32,000 nucleotides of DNA, taken from IMG/VR virus record IMGVR_UViG_3300024517_000071, positions 1 through 32,000 of that record. One strand, written 5' to 3'. Below the pieces are notes generated by a model. That model did not search any database, was not told where the DNA came from, and worked only from the letters and a program-made list of their open reading frames with translations. The translations under genes and the position numbers were made by a program. This document shows, piece after piece, positions 15,661-24,307 of the stretch. Within the stretch, counting starts at the first letter, position 1. Each line of letters starts with the position of its first letter. This stretch comes from a virus.

Positions 15661-17846
15661 TAGTCTGGCCTCCAATCACCAAGCGTTTCATATCTCATTC
15701 GAAGCGCTTCAGTTTGCCATCGACTTCCACTATCGTCGTCCCCGATCACAACAAACGCCGAAGCGCCACGGACCTGCGGATGGAGAACATTCCTGCCCGC
15801 ACTCACTGTTTCCGTGAACGACGGCGTGGTAAGAGCGATTGCCTCTTCCGGTGTTTGGGCAGCATATACATCGCAATTCGCGTCACCGGACAAACGAGCC
15901 ATCGTCAGATCAATGTCAAGTATCTGCCCCTCTTTGTATCCATCCCCGCCCAGGGCGATCGGACCGAGCCACACCTCCGAATCGATTGTCGTGCCGTCGT
16001 CATTGACCGATCCAGCATGGAATCTTCGAATGTACCCGTCTCGACAACCGAAGAGAACGGCAGCGTCTACCGCCGAATCGCTCTGATAGTTCACCATGGA
16101 AAGCGGCTCTTGCTCGACCGGCAGAATGAATGGGAAGAATGCCCCAATGGTCATGTTGTACCAGTAATGATGGCCGACGATCGAGTCCCACGACGTCACG
16201 GAAATCACGATACCCCGGTACACTGGATCGTAGGCCAACATGATCGCGTTGGCGTCCGGGTCCAGGTTCTTCAATTCCTCCGGGATTACGTCCTCCGACA
16301 GTGGGACCGGGTAATTTCCCGGACCTGGGTTTAGAGCGTACAAACCGTTCTGACCGAGAAAAGCAATCGCACCGCCAGGGAGATGAGTCCACGCCGTCGG
16401 GCCGATGATGCCGATCGCATAGCTAATCTGGTCGATCTGACCGCCCTGTCGAGGATCCCCGCGAAGAAGACCCAATCGATTGCGTTCCGCTAACAGCAGG
16501 TAATCGATGGCCATGGGAACCAGTGCAATGATCGGACCGGACATCGCCCCCGCAAACAAACCGCTTGACGTAGCGGCGACCGCAGATTGAACGGTCGTTC
16601 CCGAGTAGTCCCAATCCAAGGGATTGCCTTGCCCGCTCATGTACCAGATGTTCGGAGCGTCGGCATCGCCAGCAAAGACCAGCCGATCGAGGAAGGTCGC
16701 ACACACCCGCGTTTTCGTCGGAGCGGTTCCAGCAGAAGCCACCAGCGGAATAATTGAATCAGACGAAGGGTCGTAGACGAACGGCGCGGCGTTGGCCGGA
16801 TTGGGCACATAGAGCTTACCTAGCCGCTCGGCGGTAACAATCGTCTTGCGGACCGTCTGCGCCAAACTGCTACTGGTGACCGCGATCATCGTCTTGACGT
16901 TCGTTTCTCGGTAGAGATCCACATCGTCAGCCGTGTTCAGTGCCGCCGCCACCACTCGATTGCGGTTAAGCTGCTCGCCCCCCAGCGGCACGTAGCTGAT
17001 TCGAACGCCACCGAAGGCCACGAACAGACCATCCTGTGCAACAGAACCAATGCCGGAAGCCGCACCGAGACCGATACGAGTTCCCGCCGTGGTCACGTAA
17101 GTTTCGTTGTATCGCTCTACGCCTTTCCATCGTACGAGGATTGTATTGGCTGCCTGGATCTCTATTTCAAGATCGCCGCCTTCTCCGGTCGCTTCATCAA
17201 AAAGTGTACTGATTGATGTTCCCAGCACTCCCCCAGCGTAAAACTGTAGACCTATGCGATAGCGACCGCTACCCACTCCCGACAAACTAACAAGAATCCC
17301 ATCTTGCAACACGTTCGCAGTCGTGTTGTCCATTCTCGCGTAGACTTCGAGAGTGCCTATTTGCTGAACAAAATTCGTTACGTCGGGAATCGTCGCGGTA
17401 ATCGTGTAATCTTCCGCAGGATCAATGTCTCCTACTTCCTCGAGAACCGATCCCCGATCTGTCGCAGAGTCGACTGAAACAATCGTGCCATACAGCCCAG
17501 GTTGGATTCTGTTACATGCGCCAGCATTCACACCAGTTTCCTTCCATGGCGCAGCACTCCACCGCAATGTAGTATTTGTCAGGAAGTCTTCGGTGAAAAG
17601 GGAATCGCCATCGTTGTCCAGATCGCGAAGTTGCGAAAGAAGTGTGACCGGGTTACCTACTCCGAACTGCTCGTTGAACGCCTTGAGCGTCCCCATGCGA
17701 CTGCCACCGCGCACGCGGGATTCGCCAGGATCCACTGCGCGCACGTTGGATGCTTTGCGGGTGGTGAACGGCGGCTGACGCTGATACGCCAACCGTCGAT
17801 TCTCGCCACCGGCCGGGAATAGGATGTCGATGCTTCGGCGAGCCAA
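15660..17846 (-). CDS. Tail nozzle / tail tubular protein B-like (stabilisation) protein
   Basis: A 728-residue protein resembling podophage nozzle proteins (P22 gp10 or T7 gp12 type) in layout rather than in a single motif. The N-terminus FPAGGENRRLAYQRQPPFTTRKASNVR is like the entry sequence of that group. A run of about 290 residues of beta-sandwich is inserted after it. Then comes RLVFAGDADAPNIWYMSGQG plus NPLDWDY, a strong nozzle signature, and LPGGAIAFLGQNGLYAL. Its job would be to close the tail and gate DNA exit. It begins at TTG 17846 behind GGGGGTGG; no ATG is near. It overlaps the next gene by one base. Confidence 0.85.
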   Translation of the reverse strand: MARRSIDILFPAGGENRRLAYQRQPPFTTRKASNVRAVDPGESRVRGGSRMGTLKAFNEQFGVGNPVTLLSQLRDLDNDGDSLFTEDFLTNTTLRWSAAPWKETGVNAGACNRIQPGLYGTIVSVDSATDRGSVLEEVGDIDPAEDYTITATIPDVTNFVQQIGTLEVYARMDNTTANVLQDGILVSLSGVGSGRYRIGLQFYAGGVLGTSISTLFDEATGEGGDLEIEIQAANTILVRWKGVERYNETYVTTAGTRIGLGAASGIGSVAQDGLFVAFGGVRISYVPLGGEQLNRNRVVAAALNTADDVDLYRETNVKTMIAVTSSSLAQTVRKTIVTAERLGKLYVPNPANAAPFVYDPSSDSIIPLVASAGTAPTKTRVCATFLDRLVFAGDADAPNIWYMSGQGNPLDWDYSGTTVQSAVAATSSGLFAGAMSGPIIALVPMAIDYLLLAERNRLGLLRGDPRQGGQIDQISYAIGIIGPTAWTHLPGGAIAFLGQNGLYALNPGPGNYPVPLSEDVIPEELKNLDPDANAIMLAYDPVYRGIVISVTSWDSIVGHHYWYNMTIGAFFPFILPVEQEPLSMVNYQSDSAVDAAVLFGCRDGYIRRFHAGSVNDDGTTIDSEVWLGPIALGGDGYKEGQILDIDLTMARLSGDANCDVYAAQTPEEAIALTTPSFTETVSAGRNVLHPQVRGASAFVVIGDDDSGSRWQTEALRMRYETLGDWRPD

Positions 17847-17861
17847 TCGCCACCCCCTAGT

Positions 17862-18611
17862 TTATTGGTCAGCGAACGCTGGGATCGTCGCACTGAGGAC
17901 CGTACCATTCAGGAACCAGTTCGTTCCGTCGCAATACATCTTTACAAATGTACCAGTGCTCGGAATATTGACCGTGAGCTTGGAGTTACTGTCTCCGTCT
18001 CCGGCAATGGTGATAACCTCGGACGCTGCCCCTCCGACGTCACTATCACAGAACAATAGTCCGCCCTTGAAGTAGTTGGCGTCCGCTCCGGTATCAAAGA
18101 TCCAGTCGTGGCCGTCCGCCGCTTCCATTCCATGCCAGAATTCGAAGTAGAGCCCCGCAGCAGCCGATGGCAACGTGAGCGTGACATCCTGGGCCTGGTT
18201 GGCAATGATGTGGACCTTGCCTGAGTTCGCCGCCAAAACCGTGTAGGCAGCGCCATCGGCAATGGCGATCATCAACGTCTTGTCACCACCCACACGAGCG
18301 ATCGCCGTTTGGCCGGTTGCCACCGTAAGAACAGCAGCATCGGCATCGTTCTTCATTGTGATGTCGCTGGTAGTTCCCTGCCCGGTGAGGATCAACCCCT
18401 CGGCCGCAGTATAGCCCATCGAGGCGTTATCACCGGCCGCGGTGTCACCGGCCGCCGTGACCTTCCCATCCTTGAGGTTGACACTGTCGGCTGTAACGCC
18501 CGAGCCGGCCGTCTTCTCCGCAAGAACATCCGACTTGATTCCTGTGGTTTTGAAATCCGCCGAAATATCCTTCGCCTTGTTTATGTTTGCAATAACATTG
18601 TGAGCGGGCAT
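17862..18611 (-). CDS. Putative virion structural protein with GSGVT-type motif
   Basis: A 249-residue beta-rich protein, MPAHNVIANINKAKDISADF and onward. Residues 30-55 (AEKTAGSGVTADSVNLKDG) match the stretch TESTSGSGVTIDSVLIKDN of the next upstream gene, so the two share an N-terminal module. The C-terminal half has a trimer- or capsid-binding-like beta pattern (KVHIIANQAQDVTLTLPSAA, then FWHGMEAADGHDWIF). AGGAGATAAAA precedes the ATG. It probably belongs to head or tail decoration proteins; exact role unknown. Confidence 0.75.
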   Translation of the reverse strand: MPAHNVIANINKAKDISADFKTTGIKSDVLAEKTAGSGVTADSVNLKDGKVTAAGDTAAGDNASMGYTAAEGLILTGQGTTSDITMKNDADAAVLTVATGQTAIARVGGDKTLMIAIADGAAYTVLAANSGKVHIIANQAQDVTLTLPSAAAGLYFEFWHGMEAADGHDWIFDTGADANYFKGGLLFCDSDVGGAASEVITIAGDGDSNSKLTVNIPSTGTFVKMYCDGTNWFLNGTVLSATIPAFADQ

Positions 18612-18635
18612 TTTTATCTCCTAATAATTAACTTT

Positions 18636-19241
18636 CTAAGCCAATGAAAAAACTGCGAAATTTATGACCATCACGGCGTCTAGCGCATTGGCGGCATGAA
18701 CGTTCGTAATGACGATGTCAAAAGCACCGCCAGCCACTTTCAAGGCCGAAAGCATTGGCGTCCCGGCGCCGGCGTAGGTGGTACTCAAAGCAACAACATT
18801 CTTGGCGTTCATAAAACTATTAGAAACAGTGAATCTCTCTTCAGCACCTGCCGCCGTTGTAAGGGCCACAGTCGTAATCTGTCCGGCGGCGAAGTTGAGC
18901 GTAACCCCGGTGCTTGCATTGGTTATTTGAATGACCGAACCTTGCGCTGCGATCCCGTATCCGAACGAAGACGAAGTTGCCTGAAATGCCGGAGCGTTTA
19001 CATTTCCAAAATCAGTAATGTTGCATTGCCCTTGCAAGGCATTGCCAATCGTGGCAGTCTCCGCTGTAACGTTATTATCTTTTATCAGGACACTGTCGAT
19101 CGTCACTCCCGACCCCGACGTCGATTCAGTGATCGTATCGACCGCGAGGATATTGTTTTCTCCGACGTGCAACGTCCTGTCGCCACTCCTTGACAGCTCG
19201 CAAAAGCGTTGAAGTTCTTTTTGGAAGTTGTGTGTCGACAT
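18636..19241 (-). CDS. Putative virion structural protein with GSGVT-type motif
   Basis: A 201-residue protein, MSTHNFQKELQRFCELSRSG and onward. The start at 19241 is chosen because GGAGAGG lies 5-11 bases upstream of that ATG. A longer frame from 19301 would add 20 residues that are a remnant of the neighbouring MRGLP genes. The motif TESTSGSGVTIDSVLIKDN (about 39-57) is shared with the gene at 17862. The remainder is beta-rich with GVTLNFAAGQITTVALTTAA. It is likely a decoration or tail-related structural protein. Confidence 0.75.
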   Translation of the reverse strand: MSTHNFQKELQRFCELSRSGDRTLHVGENNILAVDTITESTSGSGVTIDSVLIKDNNVTAETATIGNALQGQCNITDFGNVNAPAFQATSSSFGYGIAAQGSVIQITNASTGVTLNFAAGQITTVALTTAAGAEERFTVSNSFMNAKNVVALSTTYAGAGTPMLSALKVAGGAFDIVITNVHAANALDAVMVINFAVFSLA

Positions 19242-19301
19242 AAATCCTCTCCATGCCGTCTTAAGGGCCGACCAAGTACCTTCTCGTGGTAATCCTCTCA
19301 T
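19242..19301 (-). pseudogene. 5' remnant of a third MRGLP-type gene fused to the next gene
   Basis: Reads MRGLPREGTWSALKTAWRGF, in frame with the structural gene that follows. The first 16 residues match MRGLPREGQFAALKLA of the intact gene at 19310-19684, and the distance to the stop of the preceding gene (8 bases) is the same as at the preceding junction. The rest of the copy is gone. I read it as a truncated third member of a tandem array whose 3' end was lost or replaced. Confidence 0.7.
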
Positions 19302-19309
19302 GGTCGGCC

Positions 19310-19684
19310 TTACTCATATTGCACGTTCACACTGGCCGAGCAACCTGTCGCCGCCCCTGGATCCGTAGCTGTCACCACAACCGCTTGGTTCAAGTTGTCC
19401 TTGTCGTAAAGGCCAAACGGGAAATCAAAATCGTACGGAAGCTGGTTGTCCAACAACGGCAAATCAATCAACCACACGGTTGAACCGCCGATGGCGACGG
19501 TAATGCCTGCCGCAGTTGGCGCAGCACCAATGTACGTGCAAGTGATCTTGCGGATTACATGGCGTTGATCCGCAACGGCAGCGATCGTCACAACCGCAAC
19601 AGTATCGGCGGCAGGGTGGCTGGTGGCATCTACTGGAGCCAGCTTCAGTGCCGCGAATTGACCTTCTCTTGGTAGTCCTCTCAT
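19310..19684 (-). CDS. Small virion-associated protein, duplicate copy 2
   Basis: A 124-residue protein starting MRGLPREGQFAALKLAPVD and ending VNVQYE. It is a paralogue of the gene at 19693-20052: between VIRKITC and ATDP, 51 of 67 residues are identical by hand count, including LPLLDNQ and YDFDF or HDFDF. The pattern (VVTIAAVADQRHVIRKITC; GGSTVWLIDLPLL) suggests a small beta-sandwich. The position between the connector and tail nozzle genes points to a capsid or tail accessory role, but none is proven. Confidence 0.75.
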   Translation of the reverse strand: MRGLPREGQFAALKLAPVDATSHPAADTVAVVTIAAVADQRHVIRKITCTYIGAAPTAAGITVAIGGSTVWLIDLPLLDNQLPYDFDFPFGLYDKDNLNQAVVVTATDPGAATGCSASVNVQYE

Positions 19685-19692
19685 GGGTTACC

Positions 19693-20052
19693 CTATTCGT
19701 ATTGTACGTTGAGTGTCACAAACGTATCAGCCTCATTGGGATCCGTCGCAGTGATTACAACTGCCTGATTGACCTCATCCTTGTCATATAGACCTTGGAG
19801 AAAATCAAAGTCGTGCGGGCGCTGGTTGTCTAGTAGCGGCAGGTCGATCTGCCATACGGTCACTCCGCCGATCGACACCGTAAGCCCCGCCGCCAAAGGA
19901 ATGCCACCGCGATAAGAACAGGTGATTTTTCGAATGACCCAGCGCTCATTTGCCACCGCCACAATCGTTATGGTCGCAGCTTCATCTTTGGCGGGATATT
20001 CCCCACGAAGCGTTAGCGGCCCACATTGCCCTTCTTTCGGTAGTCCTCTCAT
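19693..20052 (-). CDS. Small virion-associated protein, duplicate copy 1
   Basis: A 119-residue protein starting MRGLPKEGQCGPLTLRGEY and ending LNVQYE. It is a paralogue of the following gene. The start overlaps the stop of the connector-type gene by one base (TAATG). The copies differ mostly in the N-terminal 40 residues (after MRGLP) and in the loop before LNVQYE, so the core is under constraint. The function is unknown; two close copies could form a hetero-oligomer on the virion. Confidence 0.75.
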   Translation of the reverse strand: MRGLPKEGQCGPLTLRGEYPAKDEAATITIVAVANERWVIRKITCSYRGGIPLAAGLTVSIGGVTVWQIDLPLLDNQRPHDFDFLQGLYDKDEVNQAVVITATDPNEADTFVTLNVQYE

Positions 20053-20906
20053 TAGGATAACTCCGTGCCATAAACTGTCAGCGACGGGATTGCATCGTCG
20101 TCAAAGCCTCTTGATCCGTGCTCTCGGCGTGACCGATGACCCAACACATGATGGGGATCCATCGCTCGGCCCAGATGTTCCGGCGCCGAGACCCGCCGAT
20201 CGGCCAACACCGCCGCCTTCAATCGATCCTTGAACAGTTCGTGCATATTGCCGACCCGATCATTGAGAATCAGATCCGCGGCGGCACGACAGCCCTGTAT
20301 CAACACCTCGGCGATCAACGATCCGCCAGGAGGATAGGGATTGGCCGCGGTTAATGCCGTTGGAGACAAGTGAATCCGGAACGTCACCTCGTAGGCGGCG
20401 TTGGGCGTCGGGTGCAACATCAACAGCTTGCGAGATTCTACTTGCCCGGAATGTTCCAGGGCGACGACGGCAGCCAACGAAGGCCAACCGGTCGCCGTTT
20501 GGCTCTCTCGCAATCTACGAATGACCTGATCACCACGAACCAAGATCGGACCATAGCCGAATTGGTTTTCGTAGGATCCATCACCGTCGAGACCGTCCAC
20601 GAAGGGCGGGAGAATGTAATCTCCCAGCCCTGAAATAGTCGTGAACTTCAGCAATGGCCTCAAGAACGACCAGCGATGCGCCCACTTCTCGCCCAGAATG
20701 GTATCGGGGTAATAGGTGTTGCGCATGGCCGAATTGAGAATGTCGGTCAGCCGGGCCAGCTTCTCCGTATCGGTCGGGATGGTCCGGCCCATGCGCGCAA
20801 ACACGCCGGTCTGCTCCAGCAAGGTCGTACGCGTAACCGACAAACCCGACTCGGAGCCACCAGGCGGCCCCAGACCCAGATCGTAGGTGCCGAAGACCAG
20901 CAGCAT
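20052..20906 (-). CDS. Head-tail adaptor / tail tubular protein A-like connector
   Basis: A 284-residue protein. Key parts: TEKLARLTDILNSAMRNTYY and then WAHRWSFLRPLLKFTTISGLGDYILPPFVDG, resembling adaptor proteins that join portal and tail in podophages (T7 gp11-like group), in which a helical bundle is followed by a beta region. TFRIHLSPTALTAANPYPPGG and a helical end (ADLILNDRVGNMHELFKDRLK) complete it. The place in the operon between capsid and nozzle fits. GGAGG lies upstream of the ATG. The family assignment rests on layout and the WSFLRP segment, so it is moderate. Confidence 0.68.
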   Translation of the reverse strand: MLLVFGTYDLGLGPPGGSESGLSVTRTTLLEQTGVFARMGRTIPTDTEKLARLTDILNSAMRNTYYPDTILGEKWAHRWSFLRPLLKFTTISGLGDYILPPFVDGLDGDGSYENQFGYGPILVRGDQVIRRLRESQTATGWPSLAAVVALEHSGQVESRKLLMLHPTPNAAYEVTFRIHLSPTALTAANPYPPGGSLIAEVLIQGCRAAADLILNDRVGNMHELFKDRLKAAVLADRRVSAPEHLGRAMDPHHVLGHRSRREHGSRGFDDDAIPSLTVYGTELS

Positions 20907-20909
20907 GGC

Positions 20910-21446
20910 TTAGACCTCCACGTAAGTTAGGAAGCCCTGTGCATTCGGAGTGGTCCCAGCCAAAGACAGTTCCAGGAGAGTAGCCGCGGTCGTTTCAAAC
21001 AAACCCACCGGACAAAACGGCATCGAACACGGAATAGGCGGCACCGTTGCCAGAACCGTCATAGCCGTATCACCAATCGCGCCCGATATTGCCGTCCCCG
21101 CAGCGCCGTCCTTGAACGTATACGTCTCATCACCCGTGACAACTTCTATCGTCATAAACACGGAGAGAACGCGGATCTTTTTCCCTGTAACGGCCGCAAC
21201 CAACGTCCCAGTCGCAGTGAGATTGATTACCGCGAACTTGGGCGTCAACGCCGTACCACTGGCCGTCATAAAGTCCGCAGCCAGTTGGGCGCTGACGGGG
21301 AGTGGATTGCTATGGGCCACATCCCCGCTGTTGGTCCCATCAACACCGTGAATTAGTTTTTGACGCTGGGCGTGCATAGTCTCGCTGCCGACCGTTACTT
21401 CGTCGGTGGCGATCTTGTTGCCAGCGAAATCAATTCCATCGGCCAT
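20910..21446 (-). CDS. Putative virion decoration or minor head protein
   Basis: A 178-residue protein, MADGIDFAGNKIATDEVTVG and onward. The N-terminal HGVDGTNSGDVAHSNPLPVS resembles an arm seen in phage decoration or neck proteins. It is followed by a beta-sandwich (FAVINLTATGTLVAAVTGKK; RVLSVFMTIEVV) and a C-terminal strand LTYVEV. Gene order places it between a capsid-associated protein and the connector. GAAGGG lies upstream of the ATG. No enzymatic motif. Confidence 0.72.
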   Translation of the reverse strand: MADGIDFAGNKIATDEVTVGSETMHAQRQKLIHGVDGTNSGDVAHSNPLPVSAQLAADFMTASGTALTPKFAVINLTATGTLVAAVTGKKIRVLSVFMTIEVVTGDETYTFKDGAAGTAISGAIGDTAMTVLATVPPIPCSMPFCPVGLFETTAATLLELSLAGTTPNAQGFLTYVEV

Positions 21447-21464
21447 AATAGTGCGCCCTTCTAA

Positions 21465-22229
21465 CTAGTTCTTGTCGCCGGCACACATACAGTACATCGC
21501 CTTGACGTCCTGCGTGACCGCCGAACCCAGCTTGGTTGCCAGGACCGGGGCCATCAGAATGTCGAGCGGGAAGTCTGTTGACCCGTAAGCGGTACTCGTT
21601 GCCGTTTGAACGCCATTCACCGCAAAGTAAGCCCTCGCGCCGTCGCCGTAGATTCCCAATCGCATCAGCGTGGAAATCACCGGAACGCCAACGGCCGATT
21701 CCACCGTCGCCAACGAGCCACCGTCCAACCGCTGAATCGTGTTCAGCGAATCGCCATTGGCTTGCAACGTCTGGAAGCCGATGAAGTCAATGTCGGCCAG
21801 TGCGGCGGTGTCGTCTATTTGCCAGACATCGTTGCCGGCCGCACTCACTTCCCCGAGCCCGCAGACGATCGCACCTTCGTTGTCACCGACCAGCAGCATC
21901 GAGATGCCCCACTCGCAGATGAACTTGCGACCCGCCGAAGCCTTGACTAGCGGACAACCGTATTGAATCCACGCCTCGATGTTGTCGGTGGTATCAACCT
22001 GGATATTGACCTTGCCACCTTCAACTGTCAGGTCGGCCGTTATATCAGCGGTCGCGTCACTCTCATCGAGAACCCAGCCATTGGTCAGCGCCGGAACAAA
22101 CTGAAATTCTTCCATGATCATGTTGTAGTTCGAAACATCACCCAAAAAGTCAGGTGGCAGCCGCGACATGGCCCAAGCTGACGGGCCGATAACCGTTGGT
22201 TCGCTGCTGTGAATTTTTCCAAGACTCAT
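21465..22229 (-). CDS. Putative capsid-associated structural protein
   Basis: A 254-residue beta-rich protein starting MSLGKIHSSEPTVIGPSAWA, encoded directly after the major capsid gene. It has a jelly-roll-like series of strands (ADLTVEGGKVNIQVDTTDNI; RKFICEWGISMLLVG; GDGARAYFAVNG) of the concanavalin-like kind. It may be a head decoration or fibre-like protein attached to the capsid. AGGAG lies upstream of the ATG. Its start lies about 20 bases past the strong intercistronic hairpin at 22249-22269. Confidence 0.75.
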   Translation of the reverse strand: MSLGKIHSSEPTVIGPSAWAMSRLPPDFLGDVSNYNMIMEEFQFVPALTNGWVLDESDATADITADLTVEGGKVNIQVDTTDNIEAWIQYGCPLVKASAGRKFICEWGISMLLVGDNEGAIVCGLGEVSAAGNDVWQIDDTAALADIDFIGFQTLQANGDSLNTIQRLDGGSLATVESAVGVPVISTLMRLGIYGDGARAYFAVNGVQTATSTAYGSTDFPLDILMAPVLATKLGSAVTQDVKAMYCMCAGDKN

Positions 22230-22248
22230 AATCTATACTCCTAATTTT

Positions 22249-22269
22249 GAGCCATGCCTTGGCACGCTC
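22249..22269 (-). other. Intercistronic stem-loop after the capsid gene
   Basis: An imperfect inverted repeat (GAGC...GCTC with an inner GTGC/GCAT stem and a CAAG loop) lies about 22 bases past the capsid gene stop. No U-run follows on either strand, so it is not a standard intrinsic terminator. It could protect the capsid mRNA 3' end or reduce read-through into the next gene. Confidence 0.45.
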
Positions 22270-22290
22270 CTTAAACCAAACAGTCAACGC

Positions 22291-23370
22291 CTAATCGTTA
22301 TCCGCGGCCGTTGCCATAACCCACAACCTACGACGGTTCTTGACCTTCAGGTTGTAGACCAAGTCGAGGTCTTTACCGATCACGCCGACGTAGCCGGACA
22401 GCTCCTTGGCTTCGTCGCTCTCGATTTGCTCGTAGCCCTTGAGCACCGCGATCTTCGCGACACCCCAGTCGAAGCCGTAAATCGGATCGTCAGAGTCGCT
22501 ATCCAACGCACGCATTTCGACCAACGGGTGACCGTTGACCCGCGTGCTGCCGGCAAACTTGAACAGGTCGTCGCCCAGTTGATCGTTTTGCAACTGAGCC
22601 AGGGCTTCATGTTCCCAGACCAATTGAGGTTTCATGTAGACCTGAAGGTTCGGACGGCCACCATCGGTGACCATCGACTCGATTTTACTTCTGAGCGGGG
22701 TCTTCCAAGCGGTTTGCCCCATGCACGCTCGCATGCCCTTCACTGAATCGTCGGCGCTGACGTCGGTATATTTCAACGTGTAGTTCTTCCACCCGCTGTA
22801 GGTGCTACTGTTGAGACCGATACCACTGGAGAAGCCGCTGGGGTTTCCGCCACCGAACTCGCCGGGATAGGTCGCCGAAGAACCAGTGATCTTCTTGACG
22901 CAGTAGGACTTCATGCCAAACGGCGTGATGCCGTCGGATTGGCCGGGGTGACCTGACAGGGTCGACTCGACCAACTCCAAGAATCCCAGCCAGGAAGCCG
23001 CTCGCTTAGATCCGAACAGATCGATGAGCTTCACCTGATTGCCGGCGTTCATACGAATCGCCGCTTCATCGACGCCAAACGATTCAACGGTTCGGCCCCA
23101 GCGAATGGAAGCCTGCGCCGTTACATCTTTGGTCTCGATGATGCGCTGGACATAGTGACCCGCATGATGCGCAGTGGTTGATTTGTTCACCAAAGCAAAC
23201 CAGTCGATGGTATCACCACCGTCCAGTTGCATGCGGTGCTTGTTGAATAACTCGGGAATGAAAAGATAGTTCTGTTGGTCTGACGCGAGATCGATCAGGC
23301 TATTCCGATCGAAAAACGCAAGCGTTCCGTTCGCCAGGTCCAACAGGTCCGTGGTTACGATTGGAGGCAT
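22291..23370 (-). CDS. Major capsid protein
   Basis: A 359-residue protein directly downstream of the scaffold gene and the best candidate for the major capsid protein. Layout: an N-terminal arm (LLDLANGTLAFFDRNSLIDLAS), a long alpha/beta region (GGDTIDWFALVNKSTTAHHA; VTAQASIRWGRTVESFGVD), and a C-terminal axial-type domain (YGFDWGVAKIAVLKGYEQ; VIGKDLDLVYNLKVKNRRRLW). This fits an HK97-fold capsid protein of a podophage. It is not cleaved by any protease gene visible nearby. TAGGAGATAAACA precedes the ATG. Confidence rests on length, place and pattern. Confidence 0.85.
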   Translation of the reverse strand: MPPIVTTDLLDLANGTLAFFDRNSLIDLASDQQNYLFIPELFNKHRMQLDGGDTIDWFALVNKSTTAHHAGHYVQRIIETKDVTAQASIRWGRTVESFGVDEAAIRMNAGNQVKLIDLFGSKRAASWLGFLELVESTLSGHPGQSDGITPFGMKSYCVKKITGSSATYPGEFGGGNPSGFSSGIGLNSSTYSGWKNYTLKYTDVSADDSVKGMRACMGQTAWKTPLRSKIESMVTDGGRPNLQVYMKPQLVWEHEALAQLQNDQLGDDLFKFAGSTRVNGHPLVEMRALDSDSDDPIYGFDWGVAKIAVLKGYEQIESDEAKELSGYVGVIGKDLDLVYNLKVKNRRRLWVMATAADND

Positions 23371-23380
23371 TGTTTATCTC

Positions 23381-24298
23381 CTAGCTGCTGAACGACGCCG
23401 CCCGTGCCCGCAACTCGTCTTCTGTCAGCGTAGAGGCTTCTAGAATTCTCTGTCGCGCGGCCGCAGCTCGCTCCTTGAGTTCTTTTTGTGGATCCGGCGA
23501 GGCATTCCCTTGGCCTGCCGGACGACGTATACCTTGTGATTCACGATCCTTGACCTGCTTGGCAACTTCTTCGCGCGCCTGAGTCGCAGCACGATTTCCG
23601 AATTCCAAGCCGACAGCAGCCTTGAACAACGCCTCTTCCGATTGGGCAGGTAAGTTCATCTGCTCGAAAGATCGCTGAAGGGCCTGCATCCTAGGCAAGA
23701 GCTTTTCGACACGAGCGGTGTGCTCGCTGCTTCCTCGGGCAAAGGCCGATGTCGGGCCTTTTCCAAGGACGTCAGCGTACGACTCGCCATGTTGACCAAT
23801 CAAACCATCCATGGCGCTTACCACCAAATGATGGGTAATCTGTTGAAGTTGTTGTTGGAGCGCCTGGACAGCGTCATTACTCGAAGTTCCAGCACCCATG
23901 CCACCGTGTAGCACTTCCAATTGTCCATTGAGATCGGACAAGAACTGTTCATCGAAGTCCGCGTGATCGAAACGCTTGAACGCCGCTTTCTCGGCGGGTG
24001 TCGCGCCAGTGGGCGCTGCGGCCGGTTGCGGTGCTTGAGCTGGAGCCGGTTGTGATTGCGGCGTAGCGGTCAGTCGATTGAGATAATCGACCAGGGCTCC
24101 TTTTGTTTGAAAACCCATAGCGGCTTCGCGAGGTAGTCCCAGAGTTGCCGCAATGCCAAGAACCTCGTCGTCGATGTCGGATGTTGGAGCAGCCGCGGCC
24201 GGAGTTTCCGGTACTGTTTCAACTGGCGGATCTGTCGAAGGTGCTGCGTCATTGTCGCTGCCATCAGGAACGATCGGTTCGGAAATATCTTCGGGCAT
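23381..24298 (-). CDS. Capsid scaffolding protein
   Basis: A 305-residue acidic protein. Residues 1-40 are rich in Asp, Glu, Pro and Ala; 80-100 is a Pro/Gln/Ala linker; and then come long helices (AEKAAFKRFDHADFDEQFLS; AVQALQQQLQQITHHLVVSA). The end is basic and helical (QKELKERAAAARQRILEAS). This matches scaffolding proteins: flexible acidic start, coiled-coil middle, positively charged capsid-binding tail. It is placed just before the capsid gene. TAGGAG precedes the ATG. Confidence 0.82.
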   Translation of the reverse strand: MPEDISEPIVPDGSDNDAAPSTDPPVETVPETPAAAAPTSDIDDEVLGIAATLGLPREAAMGFQTKGALVDYLNRLTATPQSQPAPAQAPQPAAAPTGATPAEKAAFKRFDHADFDEQFLSDLNGQLEVLHGGMGAGTSSNDAVQALQQQLQQITHHLVVSAMDGLIGQHGESYADVLGKGPTSAFARGSSEHTARVEKLLPRMQALQRSFEQMNLPAQSEEALFKAAVGLEFGNRAATQAREEVAKQVKDRESQGIRRPAGQGNASPDPQKELKERAAAARQRILEASTLTEDELRARAASFSS

Positions 24299-24307
24299 CG
24301 GAAACTC

